Shown one piece after another: positions 23,021 to 35,661 of a stretch of 64,000 bases of DNA. The position numbers and the translations under genes are program-made. The DNA comes from Morinoia aosen. Lineage: Eukaryota > Arthropoda > Malacostraca > Amphipoda > Talitridae. Within the stretch, counting starts at the first letter, position 1; each line of letters opens with the position of its first letter. The notes under the pieces are model-generated. The model ran no database searches, was not told where the DNA came from, and saw only the letters and a program-made list of their open reading frames with translations. The DNA lies in NCBI GenBank assembly GCA_030386875.1, contig CM059579.1, positions 14,542,484 through 14,606,483 of the forward strand, read 5' to 3'.

Positions 23021-23379
23021 CCCCTCAGGGGGATACAACTATTGTATCTACGGGAATTAGTGCTCCCAGGGGGACAATGTGAGGGCCCGAGCGAAAGGTT
23101 AGGTAGGCTTTCTTTTTATTAAAATAGAATAGGTTTTTGTTGTGTTACGGACCATCTTTTTTCGGTTCACTGCTGTCCTGTTTTTCACCGCCTACTACTT
23201 TCTTCTTCAACTTTTTCTTGTTTCATGAACTTCTTTCTTAGCTTTCTGTTTCTGTGCCCTTTCTGCATAGATTCCACGTTCCCTTAGCTCCATACTAAAT
23301 GGTGCCTTCTTCCTTCCTCTCTTTACATCTCATTTGTTGAGGATAGGGAGGCTTAAACTAACTAATAAGCTAATAAACT
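23021..23379 (+). mobile_element. Dispersed 360-bp element, copy 3 (intact, inside satellite)
   Basis: Full length: palindromic head CCCCTCAGGGGGATACAACT, AATTAGTGCTCCCAGGGGGA, GTTAGGTAGGCTTTC, body, AGGCTTAAACTAACTAATAA tail. It belongs to the short subfamily (GTGCCCTTTCTGCATAGATT, lacking the roughly 22-bp AGGGGATCTTGTGTGGGAAC segment), like the copies at 39723, 41829 and 55380. Satellite resumes immediately after it. TGGTTGTGTCG lies on both sides (23010-23020 and 23380-23390), a candidate target duplication, though the repeat itself supplies that word. Confidence 0.9.
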
Positions 23380-23490
23380 TGGTTGTGTCGTGATTCGTTC
23401 GTTTGGTTGTGTCGTGCTTCGTTTGTTTGGTTGTGTCGTGCTTCGTTTGGTTGTGTCGTGCTTCGTTTGGTTGTCGTGCTTCGTTTAGCG
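23380..23490. repeat. 20/24-bp minisatellite, right part
   Basis: About five further units of the same satellite, starting with the 24-bp GATTCGTTCG form. They were separated from the main array by insertion of the dispersed element. Confidence 0.93.
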
Positions 23491-24610
23491 AGCTGCGTGG
23501 GGCCGTGTCGGGGACAGTGTCAGGGCGGGACTGCGAGGTTTTGTGAACAGTAATGACTGTGATATTTGAAAAGAAATGAGGGGACATTGCCGGAAGTGTG
23601 GTTTTGTATCGTGAAGAATCACTTGGAATACTCGCGTTACATTTTGAATTTCGACGCGATGTTGTAGCAGTGCGGAGTGCGAGACACGCAGAAACAGCTT
23701 TGCCTGTAGGACTTCTTTGATTTGAAGGTTGACCAGCTTTCTGATGCTTGGTAGCTTCACTATTGAAATCTCATAAATTGATGGCATGTTGTTTCTGGTA
23801 CCTCTGTTATTTTTAATGTTCTGCATCTTGAAGCGGGTTCAGTGTATCATCGGGATTTTCCTGTATTCTTTGTCATCGTGATAGTACTGTATAATCGTTA
23901 TGTTTATCGAGGGATTTTTGCGTCATACTTGAGATAATTCTGTATCACTACGATAGTTTTGTATTTGGTATAAAATTCATATGTATATTTATTCATTTAT
24001 GTGTACTTTAAATAGACCTTAATATAGAGTATACATTAATTTACGTGCACTGTGAATTATATTTAGTGTACAGTATACACTCATATATACTGTATTGGGA
24101 TTTTTCCCGTTTCGGGTGCAGTATCATGTATGCAGCCTAAATATTTATGTCTAGAATAGATGATGTTTTTGTGTTTAGTGCACCTAGCCAAACAAACTCT
24201 GCTGATAGGATCTTAGTGTGTATTAACATTCTTTAGTGAAAATTGGTATTGCGATTTGCGTACAAATTTCAAACTCATCGATAAAACTTTCTTACGCACA
24301 TTGATTAGTGTCAGGAATGGCGGTATTGATGTGATTCCTGAGTGAACTCACTGATACCGACGGCTTTTTATAGCCAACCCTGAGAAAAAAAATTCTATTT
24401 ATTTTAAATTTATTGTAAATTAGGAATGCACAATGAACATTTGGAGTGCGTTGTAGCGGTGCCATTCGAAGCACATGCTCGCAAATCGGGAGCTCAAGCC
24501 GCTCCTGGGCTTGTGCCTGGAGGTAGCCTGTCGACGTGTTGGAGTATGTACACTTCGCGCTGTGCTGCCTGCCTCTCACGTCTGCTGCTACGGCGTCTAG
24601 CTGCTGCTCT
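23491..24610. other. Intronic DNA, no gene supported
   Basis: 24430-24660 is GC-richer and open in frames on both strands. Neither frame has a recognised domain or a good splice pair, so I leave it unassigned. Confidence 0.3.
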
Positions 24611-24925
24611 AGTATCCCACTTCCACTTGGACACCCCACCGCTACTTGCTACTTTGGCATCCCAATACAAATCTAACACCCGACTGCTACTTAGAGATCC
24701 CATTGGCATTTTAACATCTCACTGCCACTCGAGCATCCTACTGCCACTTCATTATCTCGGTGCCACTCGATCAAAACTCTGTCACTTGAGCATCCCGGTG
24801 CCACTGGATCATCTTGGTGCTACTTGAGCATCTCGGTGCCACTGGATTATCCCGATGCCACTGGATTATCTCGGTACCACTTGAGCATTCAGTTGTCATT
24901 GGGGTATCCCACTGCTTGTCTTGAG
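24611..24925. repeat. Degenerate array of about 18-bp units
   Basis: Variants of ATCCCGGTGCCACTGGATC (for example near 24796, 24832, 24849 and 24866, and CATCTCACTGCCACTCGAG near 24714) follow each other with indels. Individual units are diverged. Confidence 0.6.
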
Positions 24926-24936
24926 AGCCACTAGAG

Positions 24937-25050
24937 CAGTGGTCCTCAACCAGGGGTAAATTTACCCCTGGTTGAGGTAAATTTCGGCCTTACGTATTTA
25001 ATACATAAAGCCGAGGGGGTCAACGATGGAGGAAAGGTTGAGCAGTACTG
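24937..25050 (-). mobile_element. hAT-type MITE, internally deleted (114 bp)
   Basis: Ends CAGTGGTCCTCAACC and GGTTGAGCAGTACTG are inverted repeats matching the intact relative at 52016-52248. The interior (AAGCCGAGGGGGTCAACGAT) is the reverse complement of that element's left part, so this copy is inverted and has lost about 120 bp. A 20-bp perfect palindrome CAGGGGTAAATTTACCCCTG is kept. No clear 8-bp target duplication remains. Confidence 0.8.
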
Positions 25051-26233
25051 TGGTGGGATCGGAGTCCGTCAATCGATATCAACCCAATAAATGTATGCTC
25101 TCACTATCTGCATGTAGTGACTGGACTTGGGTTTTGACGACCAAATTTTTTTTATTTTTGAAAATTTCCTTGCTTTTTTGGAGTGAAGAGTAAAGGGAAA
25201 CAGCGAATACGATTATGTTTTTGTGTACAGTTATACTTACTTGCAGGTTATCATCGATTAAACAAAATCTTTTCGAACCTCGACTTGTACGCGTGTTAGT
25301 TAGTTTCGGTTATTCTCAGTTATGATAACTTGAATCACGCTTAGTATAAGTTGAATAACTTTTACCAATTTTTATGCCTACGAATTCAGGTTTTTGTGAG
25401 ATGTGTAGAGGGGGACCAGTATTTCTGTGTGAACTCGCTTATATGGACTGCTTTTCATAGCCAACCAACCATAGGAAAAACAGTTGATTTGTTATAAAAT
25501 TGAAGTTTTACGGCGACTACTAGTTGAAATGGGAATTCTAGCAGCGAGTTCAGTACTGTTGATGTGAGCGATAAAGTTAAATATTAAATACTCAGCCGTG
25601 AAGTTAAAAGTTCTCTTTTCTCAAAGGGTGAAGAGAAGTACAACATGCATTTATCGCTGGTTGAAATTTGAAGTGGTTTCAATTTTACCGTTGAAAAAGG
25701 TCCGCCTTCCCACCTCTTCTTTTCATCACAGTACAGGTGATCGATGCATTAATCCAACGACGTCCTGCGCGAGTGCTTACAATTTTCATTCAATTTTTAG
25801 ACTTTCTCGATGCGAGGCAGCCGGTATTGTAAGGCGTAAATAAACGTCTCTAGTTGAAAGTAATGCATAATCCGTTTTCCTTTCGATTGACGTGCAAACT
25901 AATAGTAAGAAAGCTCGTTCAGATAACGGGCTCTCAATTCGCTTGCTCGGGTTGGTCCTATACTCGTTGCCACAGCGAGAACAGTTGGGGGTGCACCAGT
26001 ATTTAGGCCTTGAGCTTCTGCAGGGCTACGCCCAGTTGATTGCTAATATGGAGCCCGCTGATTCTTCCAAGCTTGGTCTCGGAGTCTTGTAAGTCAGCAG
26101 GCAGGGACACGTGCTGTGTCGTAAAACAGTTCTTATTTCATTAAGTGGTTCTTGAGTCTCATCCCGATCACGTTAAAGATTATCCTTCCATTCCGTTGGG
26201 GTTTCTGTTGCTTTCTTGATTTTCGAACGTTAG
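25051..26233. other. Intronic DNA; one exon-like segment rejected as MXD
   Basis: 25976-26088 looks like an exon (TTGCCACAG before it, CTT|GTAAGTCAG after it, open frame). It begins in phase 0, incompatible with the phase-1 MXD junction, and matches no domain I know. It could be an alternative non-coding exon or chance. Confidence 0.25.
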
Positions 26234-26627
26234 ACCCCCCAGGAGTATGCAACTATTTTACCTAGGGGAATTAGCGCTCCCTGGGGAAAGATGTGAGCCT
26301 CCGAGTCGAAAATCTGGTAGTGTTTTTTTTAATAGAATAGGTTACTTGTTGTTTCGTTCCAGACCATCATTTTTTCAATTCTCTGCTGTCCCGTTTTCAG
26401 CAGCTATTGCTCTCTGCTCCCTTCTCTCTTCTTCTACTTCCACATTGTATCATGAACTTTTTTCAACCTTTCTGTATTTATGCGGAGGGTATTGGGGGCA
26501 TACCTTGTACGTAGATTACCCGTTTTCAGTTCGATACTCAATGGTCCCTTCTCTTCGCTTTCTAGAGATCGCCTTTATTGTAGCTAGGAAGTCTCAAAAA
26601 TTACATTAAATATAATAACAATAGTAG
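26234..26627 (+). mobile_element. Dispersed 360-bp element, copy 4 (full length, diverged)
   Basis: Head ACCCCCCAGGAGTATGCAAC and GAATTAGCGCTCCCTGGGG, body with AGACCATCATTTTTTCA, TTATGCGGAGGGTATTGGGG (long subfamily), TTGTACGTAGATT and GTCTCAAAAATTACATTAAA at the end. It is followed directly by copy 5. Confidence 0.82.
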
Positions 26628-26990
26628 TAATTTGTTACGAACCATCATTCTTCGGTCCAAAGCTATCTCTTATTTTAGTACTTGCTACTTTTTTCAATCT
26701 TACTGTTTTTACGCAGGTTATGAGGGTGGGGAGGGACACACCCTGCGCTTGGATTTTCCGTTGCTTTAATTCCTCCATGCTAAATGGTGCCTTCTCACTT
26801 CCTCTCATGCGAACACCTTTGTTTTGTTTTAGGAGGCTTAAACTAACTTAAAATCTAAACTTATAATTTAGTCTTATCTAATTTTAAAATCTAATCTTGG
26901 AATCTAATATTAGACTCTCGTTTTAAAGTATAATTTTAAAATTTAATCTTTAACTCTAGTTTTAGAATCTAATTTTAGAATCTAACTTTG
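26628..26990 (+). mobile_element. Dispersed 360-bp element, copy 5 with long simple-repeat tail
   Basis: Head-truncated copy starting at TTTGTTACGAACCATCATTC, with ATGCTAAATGGTGCC and AGGAGGCTTAAACTAACTT. The tail (26857-26990) is an unusually long run of degenerate ATCTAATTTTAAAATC-type repeats. Variable-length short-repeat tails are typical of the 3' ends of CR1/RTE-type retroposons and their SINEs. Confidence 0.78.
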
Positions 26991-29340
26991 AGTGTCCATC
27001 CTCGTCAGGGCTCTTGGGGGACACACGCCCTTCAGTCTCACCTCTATGCCTCCCCATTGCCGAGCACGAAATCCAGATAAGTGCGTATTGAATTTCCACA
27101 GTAGATTGTTCACGTATTGTCCTTGCTCTTTATTTGGTGGTGGTCGTCGTCGTCGTCTTAGTGACTACCTAGTGCTTGCGTGCCTGTTGATCTTAGCATT
27201 TATTTCGTATTTCGGGCCTTGCAAGCTGCGCATGGTGTTTTGCAACTGGAGTATTTCGATAACATGCACGCCAAGCAAGTGTTGAGTTGTTCACTATTCC
27301 GTAATTTTGTGACATTACTCTACATATTGCTACAAGGGCCGTATTTTCCTTTCTTTTCTTATTAATCACTGATCATTTTTTCTGTTAGTTTTTAGTCACC
27401 GGCACGCACAGCTTTTTTTTGTATTTGTAAGCCGTACAGCAGTACGTGTATTTGGAACGTAGAAGCAGCATATGTTCTAAGCAAGTTAAGTGCTAACAGG
27501 ATCAGGGCTATTGGTCGCGTCTTCGCGTACCCTTAGCTGTTGTACTGGACTTGTTCATGGGATCTTTTATGTATTGGTGATGCCGTACTTTGTGATATAA
27601 AATGCCATGTTATGCGTGACACAGCTTGTCATGTTTGCCTATGCTGAGCTGTGTCTTGCCATACCTTGTCATGCTCTGTTAATTTCCATGTGTTCGTGGT
27701 GCGTTACATCTTATCTGATGTGACAGTAATCAATCAACCTCACCTTATGTTCTTCGACATGGAATTTCCTGTGAATTATCTCATCAAATTATCGTTAATA
27801 CTTTGTTCTTTTTTCTAACAGTCACTCTGATTTAACTTGAACCACTGTGACGACTCATCACTTTCTACTTCCGTAAAATTGATCTAACTAGTTAATACTG
27901 CCGATTAGATGACGTAGTCTACCGCACTTGTTGGACGAGTGCGTGCTCTTGAACATATATTCATTTTAATGGCATGAAATTGCCGCGATTCAGGTTCATT
28001 TGTCTCTGAAAATGAGAAAATTCGTACATCGTTGAAGGTTAAGGTTGTGTAAGGAAATATTTGTTAAATACTTTTATTTCGCCGTATCACCAGAACTCGT
28101 TTCATTCAACGGCTATGCCTTCCCTTTCCAGTTTTTTCTTCCAGAGTCCATAAAAACGGACTCGTTAGTCATGGTGGCTAGAGCTGTTATAATCTCTTTG
28201 TTTGTTTCCTGCTTCTGTTGTGGTTGTGGTCGCAAATCCGTCGTCGTTGTCAGTACTGCCCTTTTGTTGGTGTCGGTGTTTAGCCTCCGCTAATTTTGAG
28301 CTGCCTCCTAATGCGATAATCTCTTTCTTTGTTCGTGCTCATGCTTAAAGTCATCCTTCTCTCAGCTGTGCCGTGATGCATGCTAGGCTCACACAGAACT
28401 TTCGGGGTTTTCATTCGTTCCTTGGGATGCTGCCGTGCATTAATTTTTTGCTCGGCAAGTGGAATGGCTCTGGTGGGCTTTGATAACTGTGCACTTAAAT
28501 TTTTTTGTAGCTTCACTCTGGTGTGTAAAGGTGAAAAACTGATTATTTCTGTTTTGTTTCGTGAATAAGTGGAATATGTATAAGTATCGTGAATGAGTGG
28601 AAGCTTCGTTGAGGTTAGTCATGCACAATAAACCTCTGTGCACGTTCCGTAGCAAGTTGCTTGCGCCGTTAGGCGATAGGAGATGATCGACTGCTAAGAA
28701 AGCTTAGTTGTTCCGAAGTGTGGTTGGCTTATTTTTATGCATAATGAGAAGTTCGTTTCCCTGGGTGATAATAGAAATCAGAAGGTAAAGTTGAGTTGTG
28801 CATGTGTCATTACCAATGGGGACTAAATTAGTATTCGCATGATGTATGCAGATAATTATTGAGATATTTTGCTGTAGTACCTTCGAGATCATTGTCTTGT
28901 CCCCTAGGTCACCGGAGCAATTTTCCATATCCTGATTTCTATCGCATATACACAAGTATTCCTCATGACGATAAGATTGCTCCACTTGTTATACGTGATA
29001 TGTTCATGTTCAAAGTGCATCAGGGTCGTAGGGAGCTTGACTTCTCAGTTTCACGCTTTTTTGGCCATGTTTTCTAGTTGGAGCACTTTAATGACGAAAT
29101 TTTCTGGTAACCTAGGTGAGTTGCCAATGCTAAGTGGTATTTATGGCCTAATTACATTGGAAGAGCACCCAAGCTGGAGAATTTGTAGCCAAAAAGGCCA
29201 ATCCTGATCACAGCCCACGTGGTGGAAGCAGACAGCCTTAGACATCAGCTGATGTGTTCTTATCTGGTGTGGATGGCCAACATAGACGGCGGGAGGTGCG
29301 TGGAAGGGGGACGTCGACTGTGGTTTGCCCACATTGTGAC
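26991..29340. other. Intronic DNA, no gene supported
   Basis: Some GT-rich and Cys-codon-rich stretches give short + frames (for example 26992-27285 and 28045-28293). None has splice context or a recognisable domain. Confidence 0.3.
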
Positions 29341-29515
29341 TTGTTCCTACTTGATAACTTCGGGTTCGGATGTACTCTATTTATTTGGATATGTGAATTG
29401 TACCTACTTGATAACTTCGGGTTCGGATGTACTCTATTTATTTGGATATGTGAATTGTTCCTACTTGATAACTTTGGGTTCGGATGCACTCTATTTATAT
29501 TGATATGTGAATAGA
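29341..29515. repeat. Three 57-bp tandem repeats
   Basis: CCTACTTGATAACTTCGGGT begins at 29346, 29403 and 29460 with near-identical continuation through CTCTATTTATTTGGATATGT. The period is a multiple of three, so a + frame encodes a 19-residue repeat. No other support for coding. Confidence 0.95.
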
Positions 29516-31977
29516 TTGAGTGTCCGTTCTCGTTGTGTTAATCATTTGCCCTGTCCGGATGAGGTGTTGTTGAATTTTTAAAGGCTGATAGTGCATTGAG
29601 TATTGCTTGATTGCTGGTATGCAAGCGTTTTTTGATTTGGATATTTTTAAAGGAAAAAATTATGAATGAAAGCAATGATCGGTTTTAATTTTGAATTTTA
29701 ATTAAAAAGGCTTTCATATACACCACTAGTGGTAAATTGACATGTGTTGTAACCGTTTAAAATTGGATGGGTTTATAGTTGACTGAAAATCTCATAGCAT
29801 TTTTTTTGATTGGGTAAATTATTTTTCAAGAAATGTTTGAAATATTGTTTCCAATACTTGTTCAACAGTCGAAAATAGATTCACTATAATTTATTGAGAG
29901 TGCATGTCGGAAACAAGACTACTATTATGCTCTGTGCGCTTCAAAGAAGTGGTAATAGATGAGGCATAACCTTCTCTCTTCGCTCCTCATACCAACGCCG
30001 GCTGTTCAGCCTCTGCCGATTGGAAAGCGTTTCGCCGGTTTTGGATTGTGATGGGTGCTGTTTAGGCCTGATATTTGGGGCGTCTTCTCTACCTTAAGGA
30101 TCGTTGTAATGACACGTAGTTGGTTAGTACGTCAGTGGGGAAACTGGTCAGAAACTGGTAAATGGTTTTATTGCGGCTAATGGGTTCTAGAAATTGGAAC
30201 AGTTCACTAGACAAACGTAACTGAGATGAATAGAACAAGGATTTCTTTTCAAAGCATGAATTTCTCTACGCATGAATTTGCTTCACGGTGAGTAGTCCAA
30301 TTTTTGATATTTTTTGCATAAATTCTGCTCAAATAAAACCTCAGCAGACGTGGATTTTTTTATTATGTCTGGTCAGGTTGTTGCGCCGCATTTTTTGCAT
30401 CCGTGTGAGTTCAATACATTTTACTTTCTTTGTAGAGGAAAAAGTATTAATTGTGCTGCATGAGTGCTCAATAATATTACTGAGGTCCGAGGTGACTTAT
30501 TCATTACTGTACTTGGTGTCGGACAACAGTTAAAGAATGATAGATGCGTGTCGTGGACCTTGTCTACGCAACTGTTGAGTTATTCAACTTTATGATATTG
30601 GCCATCTTCCTAAATTGCAGTGCCAACTGCTACTGGTATATGGAGCGTATCCCTGATTGAGAGGTATGTTAGTTTGAAAAAATTTCTGAGCTTGTGGGAA
30701 TTGAGCTTGTTGATTCCAGCATGTACCTTTTGAATTAACCTTTCGCTCCGAAACTCATTTTCCTCCAATTTAGAAGTACTTGAAATACAAGACGTACTAA
30801 GTTCTAAACATTTTTATTGCAAGCACTTTTTACATTATACCTAATTTTTTACTGAACACCGGTATTCGATTTCAAAGTTAGTGATAAATTCTTACTTAGA
30901 CAATAACATTTCAAATGAAATAATATTAATAGATGAAATAATGAAATTTTATCGCGTGGTTAGAGATAATTTATTATCTGGAAATTTACACACATCGGGG
31001 AAATTAATTTCAGCTTGGGGGTGTTTATTGATAAATTTTACTCTTTGATTCTGAGTTTTGTACTCAATCGTGGTCCACCTGAGCACTCTATCGTGACCTA
31101 CATCATAACTCAAAATCACCTTAAGCACTTCAGTGTCATTTACTACGAATACTAAATTGTTATCTGCTTTACTACATAATTGTGATTCACTTTACTACTC
31201 AATCGTGATTCGGTTGAGTACACAATCGCGATTCACTTGACCAGTAAGTATTTTACTGCTGAAAGTGAGTTTTTACAGAAATTGACTTGCCATTGATGCT
31301 GCTTTCCCATTCGTGCCGCTGGTGGGCAGCCAACTGAGCTAGGAATGTGCAACAAGTTTGAAAACTCCATTTCTCAAGTTCTTTCGGAGTTTTGAGTCCG
31401 TACTCGTAAAGCTAGTTCATGAAATGTCTCGTGACGAAAGCTTGGAGCGGTTTATCTCGGCTCCTTCATTATCTTTGTTCCGGATGAAACAGTTACCAAT
31501 TTTCTAAGTTTGCTTGATTAAAATTGGCCTCAGTTTAATGTTCTTAGAAATTCACTTTAGGGCTACAATGTTCACTTGGAAGGAAACCCTAGTGAGTTAC
31601 GAAATAAAATCGAACTTTATCTTTCCATAGAAACGCTGGCATAAACTTGGTCACACATTGCTAAGAATTTGTGGCGTTATGGCGATGTGATGCAGTGCAT
31701 CGTGCGCACGTTGCTGGTGCTGGAGAGGTGGCGTTTGCTTGCCTCCTTGTTCTACGAGAAGGCGTGCTGAGTGGGACACAATGCGCCGCTTGTTGCTATG
31801 CAGTGCGCTTGTGCGAGGTGTCTGCTCCTATCTCTGTACATGGAGGATAACAGTGCAAGTGTTGATTGGCTCGCCTGAAATACTGCGTAGTCACACGAAT
31901 TCCTCATCACTGTTCACCTAGGTTACTTCAAATGTAGCTTTTTAGTTGAATCTTGGTCGTGAGTAACAGTGATGTGT
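29516..31977. other. Intronic DNA with a weak degenerate repeat
   Basis: Around 31055-31250, motifs like ACTCAATCGTGATTCACT recur loosely. The rest is unique AT-rich sequence. Confidence 0.3.
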
Positions 31978-32252
31978 TGCATTTTTAGCGTACATGCATT
32001 TTTAGCGTACATGCATTTTTAGCGTGTATGCATTTTTTAGCGTACATGCATTTTTAGCGTAGATGCATTTTTAGCGTAGATGCATTTTTAGCGTAGATGC
32101 ATTTTTAGCGTGGATGCATTTTTAGCGTACATGCATTTTTTAGCGTACATGCATTTTTAGCGTACATGCATTTTTAGCGTGGATGCATTTTTAGCGTGGA
32201 TGCGTTTTTAGCATACCTGCGGTTTTAGCGTACAGGCATTTTTGGTAATTCT
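31978..32252. repeat. 17-bp minisatellite, 16 units
   Basis: The unit TGCATTTTTAGCGTACA repeats with GTAGA, GTGGA and GTGTA variants at the end and occasional one-base length changes in the T run. The last three units are diverged. Confidence 0.95.
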
Positions 32253-32310
32253 GCAGGTATTTCTTAGAGAAATTTTCTGAAAATGTTTGGCCAACATTTC
32301 TCGAGCGTTC

Positions 32311-32685
32311 GCCCCTCAAGGAGATACAACTACTGTATGTAAGGCAGTTAGCGTTTCCAGGGGAAAATGTGAGCTCGCGAGAAGAAAGATAGAGAGGCCT
32401 TCTTCCTTTTGAAATAGAATGTTATATTTTATTAAGGAATTTTTTCAATTCAATATTGTCGTGTTTTTCAGCACCTCTGACTTTCTTCTTCAACATTTAA
32501 CTCGTTTCTTAAACTTCCTTCTCAAATTGTTGCAATGTGCAGGGGATCTTGTGTGGGAACACATCTTGTGCATAGATTCCGCATTCCATTCACTTCATAC
32601 TAAGTGGTGCCGTCATTCTACCTCTCTTTAAACGCCTTTGTTGTGGTTAGAGAAAATTAAACTTTCTTATAATTTAACTACTATA
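32311..32685 (+). mobile_element. Dispersed 360-bp element, copy 6 (full length)
   Basis: Head CCCCTCAAGGAGATACAACT and TTAGCGTTTCCAGGGGAAAA, body with TTTTTCAGCACCTCTGACTT, GGGGATCTTGTGTGGGAACA (long subfamily), TTGTGCATAGATTCCGCATT and TACTAAGTGGTGCC, ending AAATTAAACTTTCTTATAAT. It sits between the 17-bp and 22-bp arrays. Confidence 0.88.
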
Positions 32686-32826
32686 GTTTGTTGGCATTTC
32701 AACTGAAGACGCGTCGTTCTAATTGTTAAGTAAAGCCCAAAAATAGAAAACAGTGGTCAAGTCCGTCGTTGTGGTCCGACGTCGTCTCCTTTAAAGCCTT
32801 GCTGTGTCCTGTCCTCTGTTATTCCG

Positions 32827-34016
32827 CGTGCTCGTACCCTGCACGTCGTGTTCTCGTACCCTGCACGTCGTGTTCTCGTACCCTGCACGTCGTGTTCTCG
32901 TACCCTGCACGTCGTGTTCTCGTACCCTGCACGTCGTGTTCTCGTACCCTGCACGTCGTGTTCTCGTACCCTGCACGTCGTGTTCTCGTACCCTGCACGT
33001 CGTGTTCTCGTACCCTGCACGTCGTGTTCTCGTACCCTGCACGTCGTGTTCTCGTACCCTGCACGTCGTGTTCTCGTACCCTGCACGTCGTGTTCTCGTA
33101 CCCTGCACGTCGTGTTCTCGTACCCTGCACGTCGTGTTCTCCTACCCTGCACGTCGTGTTCTCGTACCCTGCACGTCGTGTTCTCGTACCCTGCACGTCG
33201 TGTTCTCGTACCCTGCACGTCGTGTTCTCCTACCCTGCACGTCGTGTTCTCCTACCCTGCACGTCGTGTTCTCGTACCCTGCACGTCGTGTTCTCGTACC
33301 CTGCACGTCGTGTTCTCGTACCCTGCACGTCGTGTTCTCGTACCCTGCACGTCGTGTTCTCCTACCCTGCACGTCGTGTTCTCGTACCCTGCACGTCGTG
33401 TTCTCGTACCCTGCACGTCGTGTTCTCGTACCCTGCACGTCGTGTTCTCGTACCCTGCACGTCGTGTTCTACCCTGCACGTCGTGTTCTCGTACCCTGCA
33501 CGTCGTGTTCTCGTACCCTGCACGTCGTGTTCTCCTACCCTGCACGTCGTGTTCTCGTACCCTGCACGTCGTGTTCTCGTACCCTGCACGTCGTGTTCTC
33601 GTACCCTGCACGTCGTGTTCTCGTACCCTGCACGTCGTGTTCTCGTACCCTGCACGTCGTGTTCTCCTACCCTGCACGTCGTGTTCTCTTACCCTGCACG
33701 TCGTGTTCTCGTACCCTGCACGTCGTGTTCTCGTACCCTGCACGTCGTGTTCTCGTACCCTGCACGTCGTGTTCTCCTACCCTGCACGTCGTGTTCTCGT
33801 ACCCTGCACGTCGTGTTCTCGTACCCTGCACGTCGTGTTCTCGTACCCTGCACGTCGTGTTCTCGTACCCTGCACGTCGTGTTCTCGTACCCTGCACGTC
33901 GTGTTCTCGTACCCTGCACGTCGTGTTCTCGTACCCTGCACGTCGTGTTCTCGTACCCTGCACGTCGTGTTCTCCTACCCTGCACGTCGTGTTCTCCTAC
34001 CCTGCACGTCGTGTTC
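32827..34016. repeat. 22-bp minisatellite, about 54 units
   Basis: The unit is built on TACCCTGCACGTCGTGTTCT plus CG. It is very homogeneous; a TCCTACC variant is scattered through the array and one TCTTACC is present. A single short unit (19 bp, loss of CGT) lies near 33467. Frames on both strands stay open because the unit has no stop in several frames; I do not treat them as genes. Confidence 0.97.
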
Positions 34017-35661
34017 CCGTGCTGCCGCGTGCCGTGCTGCACTTATCTGCAGCACTTTCCTTCCGCTCCATTTGGCGGACTCGCTCGCGTTTCCCAGGAT
34101 CGCTACTGAGTTTTCTAGGCCATGTCGTCCTTTGTGTCTTCACTTAGCGATGCGTCCAATGCTAGCTTGGCTCTGTCTCATGAATTCATGTGAACAGTCA
34201 ATTTCAATAGTAGTGGTTGATGATTGCCGTGAACACTTGTGGATACTGCTGGAGTAGAGCTTCATAATATATACTTCACATTAATACGTATTGGTTACGT
34301 GTTCATAGTAAACATTTTATTCGTATTCTTTCTTTTCGCTTCAATTGACTCTCGTGCGTTACACATCATACTGAAGCTTGCACATCGTTTGGAATTTGCA
34401 TGACATGCGACCTTCATTTCCTGTAAATAAGGTTTCAGTGTTTCAAATTCATGTTTTATTATGCATATTTCCTTCTTTAAAAATTAAATTAATGTGATTA
34501 AGGAGTAGAGGTTTTGCTTTTCATTTTTTAGACATGTCTTCGGTGTAAAGAAGTTTGATACTTTTCTTCTCGGCGGCACTTATTTTAGTCTTCTAATTTT
34601 GCTGTTAGCCCATATTGTGATTGGTTAATTTCCATTTTACTTTTACTTTCATTTCATTTGTTCAATACGCTTTCATGTTTTTTGTTGCTATTCGTAAACC
34701 GATCGGGCCATACCTGAGATTGGACCTCGTTATCATAAATTTCCTGTTTATGTTGATAACTTCGTTAGACTAGCGTTTTTTTGAACCACCCTTAACCCAT
34801 CTCAAATTCCTTCTCTTCTGCCATAAATACTCATTGATGCCTGCCTGGAACACGCAATGACGAACATTCCATTCTTTTTACCATTGGGTCCGCTCTGGTG
34901 TTAACTCCTTTGAGTTTTTGTAGGGCGGTCTTTGAAAGAGAAGATCTTTGTGTATTGCCTCGACGTCGTAAAATAACCATAAATCTTTTGAGAAGGAAGC
35001 CTCTCCCTGCCATTACGCTTAGCACAAAAGCTTGTGACTTCAGCTGCGACTCCGAGTTCAGCATCTAGAGGGGGTGCTTCTCGGCCCTAGTAGAAATTCC
35101 TACATACTATGAGATTGTATTTTCATGGGAACTGCATAGTGTTCAGTAATTTTAAAAAACCTAAATTTCTCCTTGAATCGAAAAGTAAAATTTGTAATTG
35201 GAAATGTAGAGATGCAATGTTCCAGCGCCTCCGTGCTTTCCTTAGGCTTTTCAAGAAAATAGGCTGGAAAATATTTGTTAGCGCGTTTAGCATCCGAAAA
35301 ATTTAGGTATGCGTCGTTGGCGGCATTGAATACTCCACATTTTGACAGCTGAGTCAATACCGATGTATTTAATTCATTTTCGATATATGGTATGTATGTA
35401 TGTGCATCGGGTATCGATGTCTTCAAAATAGAGCATCTTACTGAATCGATAGGCTATTTTAGTATCGGAATTTCTGTGTACCTCCACCACTCGTGACGAC
35501 GGTGCGAGTCTCACGAAGGCTTTTCTTGTTCACGACCTGAACCGAGTGATGATATCCTGACCATTTAAAGCTCAAGTAGCCTTACCGGGCCTCGGGTTAC
35601 GCTTCTAGCTACGCGAGGCGCGCTGTGTCGTGAGCGCTGTTTTACTTCCACTTCGCTGCAC
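34017..35661. other. Intronic DNA, no gene supported
   Basis: Includes a minus frame at 34831-35064 with basic composition but no domain, and a GC-richer stretch near 35500-35640 before the next array. Confidence 0.3.

Noticed and set aside
22132-23082. Open frames of about 260-316 codons on both strands
   Set aside because: 20/24-bp satellite without stop codons; simultaneous openness on both strands is a repeat property.
25976-26088. Exon-like segment with CCACAG acceptor and GTAAGT donor
   Set aside because: Starts in phase 0, incompatible with the phase-1 MXD junction, and has no recognised domain. Kept only as a possible alternative or chance exon.
32769-34257. Frames of up to 469 codons on + and up to 163 on - across the 22-bp array
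   Set aside because: Stop-free tandem unit read in several frames on both strands at once; no conserved flanking domain.
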